13,314 nt of DNA, from the NCBI GenBank assembly GCA_013821525.1, contig JACDGR010000050.1:1-13314 (forward strand). The letters are read 5' to 3'. The position numbers were made by a program, and so were the translations under genes. Shown here piece after piece: positions 1 through 6,257 of this stretch; the stretch's first letter is position 1; each line of letters starts with the position of its first letter. Source of the DNA: Actinomycetota bacterium (lineage in GTDB: Bacteria; Actinomycetota; Thermoleophilia; Gaiellales; Gaiellaceae). The notes under the pieces are model-generated. The model was not told where the DNA came from. It worked only from the letters and a program-made list of their open reading frames with translations, and made no database searches.

Positions 1-1293
1 GGACGCGGCGAGCTCGGCGTCGCGCACACGAGCCCACCAGTGGCGGCCCTCGCTCAGGCGCCCGCCGACCGACCACAATGGGAGCAGCGCGATCCACAGC
101 TCCACGGCGCGTGGATCGCGGCGTTCGAGCCGGTACGCGAGTGCGGCGAGCAGGTTCTCGTACTCGGCGTCGACGCGCTCGAGTACTCCCTCCGGCGGCC
201 CGGACTGGTCATGGAGGCACTCCGCGATGTGCAGGAAGTACTGCGCGTGCATTTCGGCGACAGAGCCTCCGGCCGCGTCTGCGAAGAGCTTTTCGAGGGC
301 GTAGTCGCGAATGGTGTCGAGCAGGGCGAGCCGCGTCACGCCTCCGTGCGATTCGCGCCGGACGAGCCCCTTGTCGACGAGCGAGTCCAGGTCTTCGAGC
401 AGCGACGACGACTCGTCCCCTCCTCCGAGCACCGCCGCGGCCCCCGCCAGCGTGCAGCCCCCGGCGAAGACCGCCAAGGAGCGGAAGACGGCCTGCTCGC
501 GCTCGTCGAGCAACGCGTAGCTCCAATCGATCGTGGCCCTGAGGGTCCGCTGGCGTGCCGGCGCGTCGCGACGACCGCCCGTCAGTAACGTCAGCGGCTC
601 GGCGGTTCGGTCGAGGATTTCCTCGGGCGAAAGGAGCCTCGTCCGGGCGGCCGCGAGCTCGATCGCGAGCGGGAGGCCGTCGAGCCGCCGGCAGATCTCC
701 GTGATCGTCGGTGCGTTCTCCTCCGTCAGCTCGAAGGTCGGCGCCACCGCCTGTGCGCGCTGGACGAGCAACCGGATCGCCTCGCGGACCTCGAGCGGCG
801 GCACGGGAACCTCGCGCTCGCCGGCGAGCCGCAGGCTCGAGCGGCTGGTGGCGAGGATCTTCAGCCGCGGGCAGCTCTCGAGCAGCTCGGCAACCAGGGG
901 TGTCGCCGCCATCACCTGCTCGAAATTGTCGAGGACGAGCAACGTCGTCCGCCGCGAGAGGTGGGCCACCAGCTGTGGCACGAGACCGCGAGCGCCCGCC
1001 TCGCGTAGCCCGACGCTTCGGGCGATCGCCGCTGCGACTTCGGCGGAGTCGCGGACTGCGCCGAGCGGGACGAAGCGGATGCCGCCCGCCTTGAACGCAC
1101 GGCCTTCGGCGATCGCATGAAGTGCAAGGAACGTCTTGCCGGCGCCGCCGGTGCCCGTCAGCGTGACGAGTCGGCAGTCGCCGGCGAGCAGCTCCTGGAT
1201 CAGCGCGAGCTCGGTCGCACGGCCGAAGATCGGGCCGGAGGGCGACGGAACGAGCCGCGAGGGCGACGCCGCAGTGGTGGGACCGATCGGCAC
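1..1293 (-). CDS. STAND (NB-ARC-like) ATPase, LuxR/AfsR-type regulator, 3' end beyond window
   Basis: The frame is open from GTG at 1293 to the left edge, giving 431 residues of an incomplete protein. It starts almost directly with an NTPase core. Walker A is GTGGAGKT (residues 47-54), Walker B is LLVLDN (118-123), and the GLPLAI motif typical of STAND regulators is at about 206-211. A helical region follows, with DWSYALLDE and a winged-helix-like stretch, and TPR-like sequence begins near the edge. Proteins of this family act as nucleotide-switched signalling regulators and often carry a DNA-binding domain at one end. None is present at this N-terminus, so a LuxR helix-turn-helix may lie at the unseen C-terminus (inference). 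The GTG start is chosen because the homologous region begins soon after it; the GGAG in front sits only 2 bases away, so a TTG start at 1347 is possible. It lies 64 bases downstream of the monooxygenase on the same strand and may share its transcript. The ligand and target are unknown. Confidence 0.8.
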   Translation of the reverse strand, partial: MPIGPTTAASPSRLVPSPSGPIFGRATELALIQELLAGDCRLVTLTGTGGAGKTFLALHAIAEGRAFKAGGIRFVPLGAVRDSAEVAAAIARSVGLREAGARGLVPQLVAHLSRRTTLLVLDNFEQVMAATPLVAELLESCPRLKILATSRSSLRLAGEREVPVPPLEVREAIRLLVQRAQAVAPTFELTEENAPTITEICRRLDGLPLAIELAAARTRLLSPEEILDRTAEPLTLLTGGRRDAPARQRTLRATIDWSYALLDEREQAVFRSLAVFAGGCTLAGAAAVLGGGDESSSLLEDLDSLVDKGLVRRESHGGVTRLALLDTIRDYALEKLFADAAGGSVAEMHAQYFLHIAECLHDQSGPPEGVLERVDAEYENLLAALAYRLERRDPRAVELWIALLPLWSVGGRLSEGRHWWARVRDAELAAS

Positions 1294-1357
1294 GTCTCCA
1301 TTCTCGCGGGTCCACGATCGCCCGTGCCAAGCCGGATCGATCGTCAAGGCTCGGGAA

Positions 1358-2539
1358 TCAGCCCGCAAGGAGCGCGTCGCGTAGGTCGTACTCCCACACC
1401 GACTGGCGGATCCCCCAGCGCAGTTCCTCCGCTCCACTCGCGTACCGGGCGTCGCGCGCCTGCTGCTCGAGACCGTCGGGCAGGTAGAGCTCGCTGCCGG
1501 CGCCGCTCGAGGATCGCTGCAGCTCGAGCGCTCGCCCCATTCGAATGTCTTCGTAGCGGCTCAGCGCACCCGACACGTCGTCCGGAGCGGCGCCGACGCA
1601 CTCCGCGAGGACGTAGGCATCCTCGACGGCCTGAGCCGCACCCTGCGCCTGAAACGGCTCCATCGCGTGCGCCGCGTCGCCGAGCAGCGTGATCGGCCCG
1701 TACGACCAGTGCTCCAACGACTTGCGGACATAGACGGCGCCTCGCAGCACGGTGTCGGCTCGTCGAATGCGCTCGAGGAACGCCTCGTCCCAGCCCTCGA
1801 GATAGCCGAGCGCTTCGTCCGGATCGGCCTCGAGCGTCCAGGACTCCTGCGAAGGCTCCGCCCGCTGCACGCCGAGGTTCAGCGCCAGCAACTCGCCCTT
1901 CCCGACGCGGTAGGAGACGCCGTGCCGCGCGTGCCCCAGCCAGTAACGGTTGACGAAGTCCGGATGGAGGTCGGCCGCGCGCTCGAAGGGGATCATCGCG
2001 CGGTAGACGACTGTGCCGGAGAAAACGGGATCCTCCGCACCGACGAGCGCTTGGCGCATTGGTGAACGGATGCCGTCCGCGGCGACGACGAGGTCGGCAG
2101 AGAAACGCTCGCCGCTCTCGACCACCGCCTCCGCCCCGTTCGGCGTCTCACCCACGCCCACGACGCGCGCGCCGAGTCGGAGCGCACCCGCGGGCAGCGA
2201 CTCGACCAGGGCGCGGTGGAGGTCCGGCCGGAAGAAGTCGAGCTGGGACGCGCCGAAGTGCGCTTCGGCAGCCGCGCCGTGCTCGGCGTGGTGCAGAACG
2301 GCACCGTCCTGCCAGCGGAGCAACTCGACGGCATCCGGACGGCTCCCGACACTGCGCAGCGCATCGAGCAGGCCGATGTCCTTCATCAGACGCACGGCGT
2401 TCGGCCCGAGCTGGAGGGACGCACCGACCGGCGCGATCACAGGGGCCTGCTCCAGCACGGTGACCTCCACCCCTTTCCGTGCGAGCGCAACCGCAGCCGT
2501 GATGCCCCCGATACCTCCCCCGACGACGACGGCCTTCAC
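1358..2539 (-). CDS. FAD-dependent aromatic-ring monooxygenase (salicylate/3-hydroxybenzoate hydroxylase-like)
   Basis: This is a 393-residue flavoprotein, the usual length for single-component NAD(P)H-dependent aromatic hydroxylases. All three fingerprint motifs are visible. The N-terminal dinucleotide-binding loop is VVGGGIGGITAA (about residues 5-16). The DG motif is VVAADGIRSP (about 149-158). The second FAD motif is LLGDAAHAMEPFQAQGAAQA, near 285-304. The family hydroxylates phenolic or heteroaromatic acids using FAD and reduced pyridine nucleotide; the actual substrate cannot be read from the sequence. The GTG at 2539 is chosen because VKAVVVGGG starts right at the Rossmann strand. The frame is open 36 codons further, to 2647, but that would run into the tRNA-Ser fragment and adds nothing family-like. 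The start has only a weak Shine-Dalgarno sequence. A STAND ATPase gene follows 64 bases downstream and could be a regulator or merely a neighbour. Confidence 0.9.
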   Translation of the reverse strand: MKAVVVGGGIGGITAAVALARKGVEVTVLEQAPVIAPVGASLQLGPNAVRLMKDIGLLDALRSVGSRPDAVELLRWQDGAVLHHAEHGAAAEAHFGASQLDFFRPDLHRALVESLPAGALRLGARVVGVGETPNGAEAVVESGERFSADLVVAADGIRSPMRQALVGAEDPVFSGTVVYRAMIPFERAADLHPDFVNRYWLGHARHGVSYRVGKGELLALNLGVQRAEPSQESWTLEADPDEALGYLEGWDEAFLERIRRADTVLRGAVYVRKSLEHWSYGPITLLGDAAHAMEPFQAQGAAQAVEDAYVLAECVGAAPDDVSGALSRYEDIRMGRALELQRSSSGAGSELYLPDGLEQQARDARYASGAEELRWGIRQSVWEYDLRDALLAG

Positions 2540-2550
2540 GCCCGCACTGT

Positions 2551-2572
2551 GCCGCGCAAGCCGGCGCGCGGC
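2551..2572 (-). other. GC-rich hairpin between tRNA-Ser fragment and monooxygenase
   Basis: A perfect 7-bp stem (GCCGCGC with GCGCGGC) encloses an 8-base loop, 12 bases before the monooxygenase start and about 50 bases after the 3' end of the tRNA-Ser fragment. There is no T-run after it. It could be a relic of the tRNA terminator or a leader structure of the monooxygenase mRNA; the sequence does not decide. Confidence 0.3.
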
Positions 2573-2622
2573 AACCACATCGGACGCTCGTGGTGCACCT
2601 GTCACACGACGGTCGGTGAAGG

Positions 2623-2682
2623 CGGCGGGGGTGGGATTCGAACCCACGGACGAGTTGCCCCATCAACGGTTTTCAAGACCGC
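2623..2682 (-). other. 3' fragment of tRNA-Ser(TGA), probable attachment site of an integrated element
   Basis: Read on the minus strand, this shows an anticodon arm (GCGGT, loop CTTGAAA, ACCGT), a long variable arm (GATGGG, loop GCAA, CTCGTC), a T arm (GTGGG, TTCGAAT, CCCAC), and a 3' acceptor strand CCCCGCC plus discriminator G. The anticodon TGA is at 2675-2673, and the long variable arm confirms serine. The 5' half is missing: upstream bases supply neither a GGCGGGG acceptor strand nor a D arm. Instead they are the coding end of a tyrosine integrase, whose stop codon (2665-2663) lies inside this fragment. Such elements integrate into tRNA 3' halves, leaving a 3' copy at one end and a rebuilt whole tRNA at the other. 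By orientation the whole copy should lie to the right. None is in the window. Confidence 0.8.
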
Positions 2683-3185
2683 GTGGCTTCGCGGGCGGCC
2701 GTGGCAGCAGAGACCTTTCCGTCGACTTTCGCAGTAGTTGACCAAACCCCGCTTCGAGGCCCTCAGAGGCGCGCCGGGCGTGCTCGGCGCGATCGAACAG
2801 ACCGCCGTACACGTCGAGGGTGAAGCTTGGCGACGCGTGCCCGAGCTGCCGGCTGATGAAAACAACGTTGAGTCCCTCGGCGATCAGAAGGCTGGCGAAG
2901 CAATGCCGGAGGTCGTGGAAGCGAAGTTTTGGCTCGCCGTCGCGCGCGAGCTCAGCCTTTGTAACGGCGGCGGCTAAAGCCACGGCGGGTGACGTTACGG
3001 AAGTGCATTGGCTGCCCGGCGAGCGTCGCGACGACAGGGTCGCCAGGGCCGCTGTAAGCAGAAGCGAGCTTGTGCTCGCGAAGGAGCTTGGCGAGGGACG
3101 GCATCAGGATGACATCACGCAGCGCCTTCGCGGTCTTCGGCGCCGCGATCGGCAGGCTCGACACGCTGTCACCCACCTGCGCCAC
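2663..3185 (-). pseudogene. Tyrosine recombinase/phage integrase, C-terminal catalytic half, frameshifted
   Basis: Two overlapping frames together make the catalytic half of a tyrosine integrase. The upstream piece (3185 to about 2970) has APKTAKALRDVILMPSLAKL and PVVATLAGQPMHFRNVTRRG. The downstream piece (GTG 2983 to stop 2663) has the box RFHDLRHCFASLLIAEGL (H-x-x-R at about 2917-2906), then SRQLGHAS and the tyrosine nucleophile in TLDVYGGLFD (codon near 2809). The frames join at TTT-A-GCC near 2970; removing one base gives a continuous RGFAAAVTKAEL. Upstream, a TGA follows GLAR near 3217, and the Arg-I box and N-terminal arm-binding domain are absent; LRPGSV in a third frame at 3234-3217 may be its decayed remnant. 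The stop codon sits inside the tRNA-Ser fragment, as in elements whose int gene abuts the attachment site. The enzyme should be inactive. Confidence 0.8.
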
Positions 3186-3420
3186 TTCGCGAGCGGCCGA
3201 CGTTCGCAGCAGACATCACCGAGCCAGGCCGCAGCGTTCGAGCAGCGCCTGCAGAACGTGCGAGAGCAAAGGGCAGCAGTTCGGACCCGGGGAAGCCGTG
3301 CCCACATGGCGTTTCGAGGTGTCAGCAGAGCGCACACACCACCAGCGGGCGCACCCGCCGTCATCACCGACGCCGACGTCCATGCTTCGCGGCTGGCCGA
3401 ACTCGAAAGCCGCGCCACCT
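3186..3420. other. Unassigned sequence between integrase and IS3 remnants
   Basis: No convincing gene is seen here. The minus strand has open frames in all three phases but none with a recognisable product. One contains LLSHVLQALLERCGLAR before a stop near 3217, and it may be a scrambled upstream part of the integrase. The right border is where IS3 orfB similarity stops, after RALRDAELK near 3424, so a deletion junction probably lies there. Confidence 0.4.
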
Positions 3421-3564
3421 TGGCTTCAGCTCAGCGTCGCGTAGTGCACGCGTCGACAACGGACGAGCCTTCGTGGCGTAGTAGGTGTGTGGGGCGAACT
3501 GCAAGACGCTGCAGATCGACTCGACCCCGAAACGATCACGGTGCTCATCGATGTAGGCGATCAC
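3421..3564 (-). pseudogene. IS3-family transposase OrfB, N-terminal remnant
   Basis: From GTG at 3564 the frame reads VIAYIDEHRDRFGVESICSV, then HTYYATKARPLSTRALRDAE, the conserved N-terminal HTH_21-like region of IS3 OrfB. Family similarity stops after AELK near 3424. The frame stays open to 3364, but the residues beyond that point are arginine-rich and not family-like. The integrase-fold catalytic domain with the DDE triad is entirely absent. This is a truncated, non-functional copy. Confidence 0.75.
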
Positions 3565-3884
3565 CTCCAGTTTCGACCGTCGAGCTCGGTCGCGAAGAAA
3601 AGCGACGCCGACTTCAGATCTCGTTCGCCCTACGCAACTCGCGATTCTCACGCTCGAGCTCCTTCAGCCGCGCACGCTCATCCCGAGCTCACACCAGCCC
3701 GGCGGCCCTCGTCGACCTCAACACGCCGCACCCAGCTCCGCAACGTCTCTGACGTACAACCGGTCTTCCCCGCGAACGACACGATCGTAGCCCACTGCGA
3801 CGCGTTCGCGTGCTGATGCCCCAACACCAGCCGCACAGCACGCTCACGAACCTCCGGCGAATACCTCCTCGATGTGCTTGACAT
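3561..3884 (-). pseudogene. IS3-family transposase OrfA (HTH subunit), two frameshifts
   Basis: The ATG at 3884 starts MSSTSRRYSPEVRERAVRLV, the classic N-terminus of IS3 OrfA. The helix-turn-helix part follows (GCTSETLRSWVRRVEVDEG), with the leucine-zipper-like tail ERARLKELERENRELRRAN in a shifted frame. The first shift is an extra G near 3683, joining AGVSS to DERARLKE. The second is a missing base near 3616, joining RRANEI to LKSASLFFATELDG. The final stop is at 3563-3561. OrfA binds the IS ends and forms the OrfAB transposase by programmed frameshifting with OrfB. The two unprogrammed shifts here show decay, or poor sequence quality. Confidence 0.75.
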
Positions 3885-3945
3885 TACTCCATCCTCGCAA
3901 GACATGGAGCCCGCAACTTTCCCGGAGCGGTTCGGTTTCGGCCTG

Positions 3946-4372
3946 TGGGAGCGTTGGCGAGCGGCCGGGTGACGAGCTACATTTGAGCGGCCTGCCCAGG
4001 CTGCTCCGGCCCGACGATGCGGATCGAAGTCTGCGGCCCCCGCGCGAGCGAGGGCCACTCAGTCCGCGCCTCTGAGATGAAACGCAAGCGCCCGGCAAAC
4101 AGGATGACTGCCTTTGGATCTCTTGTGGCGACGGCACCTTCGCCCTCGCTTTACTGCCAGGCACAACACCGGCTTCTTAAGAGCATACGACTACTCGCAG
4201 TTCCGGTCGGGCCGTGTGAATACGCACCTTGCGCTACAGGTTCGCTACAGGGTTCATGACCATCGAATATACGACCCAAGCACGCGTCAAGTAACGGCCG
4301 CAGAGGCACGACAGGGCGGCGAGGCCATGGCGAAACCCGCTCCGCCTGGTTCAGGAGCGGTGGATTCCCCTC
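3946..4372. other. Unassigned, less GC-biased stretch of the island scar
   Basis: No gene is supported. This is the least GC-biased part of the window. A plus-strand open frame at 4114-4461 contains VNTHLALQVRYRVHDHRIYD, which is protein-like, but I recognise no family and see no start signal. I see no repeats, tRNA or terminator. It is probably cargo debris of the element integrated at tRNA-Ser. Confidence 0.35.
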
Positions 4373-4627
4373 TCAACCATCAAAACTGGAACGGTCGCCG
4401 CTTTCGAAGCTCTCCAGCGATAGCCCGATCTGGGCTCTCGGCCCATCCCGGTCGACAATGAACGGCGCCTTGCGAGCTGCCCGCCCCCCGCGATCTGCTC
4501 GCAGGTACCAGCCATCCTTGGGCGCGCAGGGAATGCGAATCAAAGCGGCCCGACCGCGCCGCGGAGCTTTCAAGAGCCAGCTGCGGTATTCGCGCCAGAT
4601 AGTAGGGAAGGCTTTTTCGGTAAGCTC
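4373..4627 (-). pseudogene. Possible C-terminal remnant of an unidentified protein
   Basis: A minus-strand frame is open from the riboswitch region down to TGA at 4373. It has a protein-like residue pattern: EKAFPTIWREYRSWLLKAPR, then IRIPCAPKDGWYLRADR, KAPFIVDRDGP and LSLESFES. The regular aromatic residues and balanced composition differ from the arginine-rich shadow frames in this window. Codon third positions are less GC-biased than in neighbouring genes, which fits foreign or decaying sequence. No start codon with a ribosome binding site is visible, and the upstream part would be antisense to the TPP riboswitch. I therefore treat it as a 3' relic. An ATG-initiated version would begin at about 4573. 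I do not recognise the family. Confidence 0.3.
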
Positions 4628-4630
4628 ATG

Positions 4631-4721
4631 GATACCGGGGAGCCCCTGTGTGAGGGGCTGAGAGAGCGCTTCCTTGCGTGTACCCGTCGAACCTGATCCG
4701 GGTCATGCCGGCGAAGGGAGG
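4631..4721 (+). promoter_or_regulatory. TPP riboswitch (thi box)
   Basis: The conserved thi-box core is complete. CCGGGGAGCCCC is followed by the P3 hairpin AGCCCC/GGGGCT (4641-4646 with 4654-4659), then CTGAGAG, which contacts the pyrimidine ring of TPP. After a variable arm comes P4 ACCCG/CGGGT (4682-4686 with 4699-4703), enclosing CGAACCTGATC, and the invariant CATGCCGGCGAAGGGAGG. Helix P1 is not clear. The 3' end AGGGAGG is also the Shine-Dalgarno sequence of the ABC ATPase gene 5 bases further on, so TPP binding should block translation start. It controls the importer genes that follow. Confidence 0.95.
4715..4721 (+). promoter_or_regulatory. Shine-Dalgarno of the ABC ATPase, embedded in the riboswitch
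   Basis: AGGGAGG is a strong ribosome binding site, 5 bases before the GTG at 4727. The same bases are the 3' edge of the thi-box consensus. This supports the GTG start and suggests translational control by ligand-dependent sequestration. Confidence 0.75.
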
Positions 4722-4726
4722 CCGAG

Positions 4727-5508
4727 GTGGAGTCGATCGTCAAAACGGATGCCGGGCCACTGTGCGAGAGCGGCGTTGGCGTCGATGCAGACGGGGTTGT
4801 CCGTGTGCTTGGCGGCAAGCGTGTGCTTGACGGCGTCGACCTGCAGGTTTCTGCACGGGGGCGCGTCGGTATCGTTGGCCGGAGCGGCGCCGGTAAGTCG
4901 ACGCTGCTTTCGCTCGTCGCCGGCTTGGATGACCCCGATGGCGGCGCGGTTTCTGTGGGCGGGGAAACCTCGCCAGCTGGCAGGCTTGCGCGCTGCGCGT
5001 TGATGCCGCAGCGTGACTGTCTTTTGCCCTGGCGGAGCGCGCTCGACAACGCGGCGCTCGCGCTCGAGAACGTGGGCATGCCGCGTGGGCAGGCGCGCCG
5101 CCGTGCGAGGCCGCTCTTTGCGCGCCTCGGCCTGGCGGGATCGGAGCAGCTGCGCCCGGCGAAGCTCTCAGGTGGGATGCGTCAGCGGGTCGCCTTCCTG
5201 CGGACGCTGCTCGCCGACAAGCCGGTGCTACTGCTCGACGAGCCGTTCGGCGCGCTCGACGCGATCACGCGCGCCGAGCTGCAGGAGTGCTCGCCGACGC
5301 GCTCGCGGCTGAGCCGCGCACGGTGCTGCTGGTCACCCACGACGTCGAGGAGGCACTGCTCCTCTGCGAGCGCGTGCTCGTGTTGGCGGCCGGTCGCGTC
5401 GTTGCCGACCTCGACGTGGACGTTGCCCGTAACACACCACGGCGCGGAGTTGTGACGAGCCCGGCTTTTCTCGAACTACGCGAGCGGGCGCTGGAGGCGA
5501 TCGGATGA
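4727..5508 (+). CDS. Thiamin-precursor ABC transporter ATPase (ThiZ-like), frameshifted
   Basis: This is the nucleotide-binding subunit of a nitrate/taurine/thiamin-precursor type importer. It has Walker A GRSGAGKS (residues 51-58), the Q-loop MPQ (93-95), signature LSGGM (147-151) and Walker B VLLLDEP (167-173) followed by FGALD. After AELQE (residue 187, about base 5287) the frame is lost: it reads on as CSPTRSRLSR and stops at 5455. The true continuation is in another frame, LADALAAEPRTVLLVTHD with the H-loop histidine, ending at 5508. Restoring one G (GAGTG-G-CTC) gives LQEWLADAL, so one base is missing near 5288. As sequenced, the product lacks the H-loop and would be inactive; either the gene is broken or the base call is wrong. 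The intact tail overlaps the permease start as ATGA. Expression should follow the upstream TPP riboswitch. Confidence 0.88.
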
Positions 5509-6257
5509 GACGTGCATGGCCGCCGCTTGCACTCCTTGCCGCCATGATCGGAATCTGGGAGCTGATCGTCCGTGCCGCGCACGTACCGGACTATCTCTTC
5601 CCTACGCCATCTGCGGTCGCGTCTTCGCTCGCCGGCGATTCTGGTCTGCTCGGCCGGGCGACCCTCGTGACGGTGCGCGAGATCGTGATCGGCTACCTGT
5701 TCGCGGTCGCCGTCGCGCTTCTGATCGCTGTCTTGCTCCATTTCTCGGCTGCGCTCCGGCGCGCGCTGCTGCCGATCCTCGTGATCTCCCAGACCGTGCC
5801 GACCGTGCTGCTCGCGCCGATCCTTGCCATCCTGCTCGGCTACGGCATTGAGCCGAAGCTCGTCGTTGTCGCCGTCGTCTGCTTTTTCCCGATCGTCGTC
5901 AATGCCGTGGATGGCCTCGGCTCGGCAGACCCGGAGCTTGTACGGATGATGCGGACGCTGCACGGCGGCCGGCTTGCGATCTTCCGCCGCGTCGAGCTAC
6001 CTGGCGCGCTGCCGGCCATCTTCTCCGGCGCACGGATCGCAGCCACCTACGCCGCGGTGGGCGCCGTCTTCGGCGAATGGGCCGGCTCTTCCTCCGGGCT
6101 CGGCTTCGTCATCTTGCAAGCACAGCCTGCGCTCGAGACGGCGCGCATCGCCGCCGCCGTTCTCATCCTGAGCGCGCTCGCGCTTTGCCTATACGCGCTC
6201 GTCAGCCTCGCCGAGCGCCTCCTCATCCCCTGGCAGCCGGAGGCCCACCATGCGTAG
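5505..6257 (+). CDS. Thiamin-precursor ABC transporter permease (ThiX-like)
   Basis: A 250-residue integral membrane protein of the BPD_transp_1 (SsuC/TauC/ThiX) family. It opens with a membrane helix (PLALLAAMIGIWELIVRAA) and the family-typical LFPTPSAV. Further hydrophobic segments lie near residues 58-82, 88-112 and 118-138, with two more after residue 180. The cytoplasmic EAA-type loop that docks on the ATPase is LHGGRLAIFRRVELPGALPA, around residues 155-174. It forms the translocation channel. The start ATG overlaps the end of the ATPase frame by four bases and the end overlaps the binding-protein start by eight bases, so the three are translationally coupled. The riboswitch upstream and thiN next door make a thiamin precursor the likely cargo; the family alone would also fit sulfonates or nitrate. 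Confidence 0.88.
   Translation: MRRAWPPLALLAAMIGIWELIVRAAHVPDYLFPTPSAVASSLAGDSGLLGRATLVTVREIVIGYLFAVAVALLIAVLLHFSAALRRALLPILVISQTVPTVLLAPILAILLGYGIEPKLVVVAVVCFFPIVVNAVDGLGSADPELVRMMRTLHGGRLAIFRRVELPGALPAIFSGARIAATYAAVGAVFGEWAGSSSGLGFVILQAQPALETARIAAAVLILSALALCLYALVSLAERLLIPWQPEAHHA

Larger units (their letters stand above)
3421..3945 (-). mobile_element. Truncated IS3-family insertion sequence
   Basis: The element is read on the minus strand. It has a terminal region, orfA, and only the start of orfB. Just upstream of orfA lies AACCGCTCCGGGAAAGTTGC (about 3940-3920), which resembles the terminal repeats of actinobacterial IS3 elements; this is from memory and the exact end is not fixed. The orfA stop and orfB start overlap as GTGA (3564-3561), a usual IS3 arrangement. 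The DDE catalytic core of orfB and the other terminus are missing, so the element cannot move by itself. It lies within the scar of the tRNA-Ser element and was probably a later insertion that was then cut by a deletion. Confidence 0.7.

Noticed and set aside
209..1330. Minus-strand 373-codon frame rich in Arg and Ala
   Set aside because: It is a shadow of the STAND ATPase: the correct frame, with Walker A/B and GLPLAI motifs, is the neighbouring one.
2623..2712. Complete tRNA-Ser gene
   Set aside because: The 5' acceptor strand and D arm are missing; upstream bases encode the integrase C-terminus, so only the 3' fragment is supported.
2013..2741. Plus-strand open frames ending in GVGFEPT- or GGGGIRTHG-like sequence
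   Set aside because: They are the well-known false proteins produced by reading antisense to a tRNA 3' end (here tRNA-Ser) plus the shadow of the monooxygenase gene.
5265..5508. Programmed frameshift in the ABC ATPase gene
   Set aside because: No slippery heptamer or downstream pseudoknot is visible, and such recoding is not known for this family; a simple missing base explains it.
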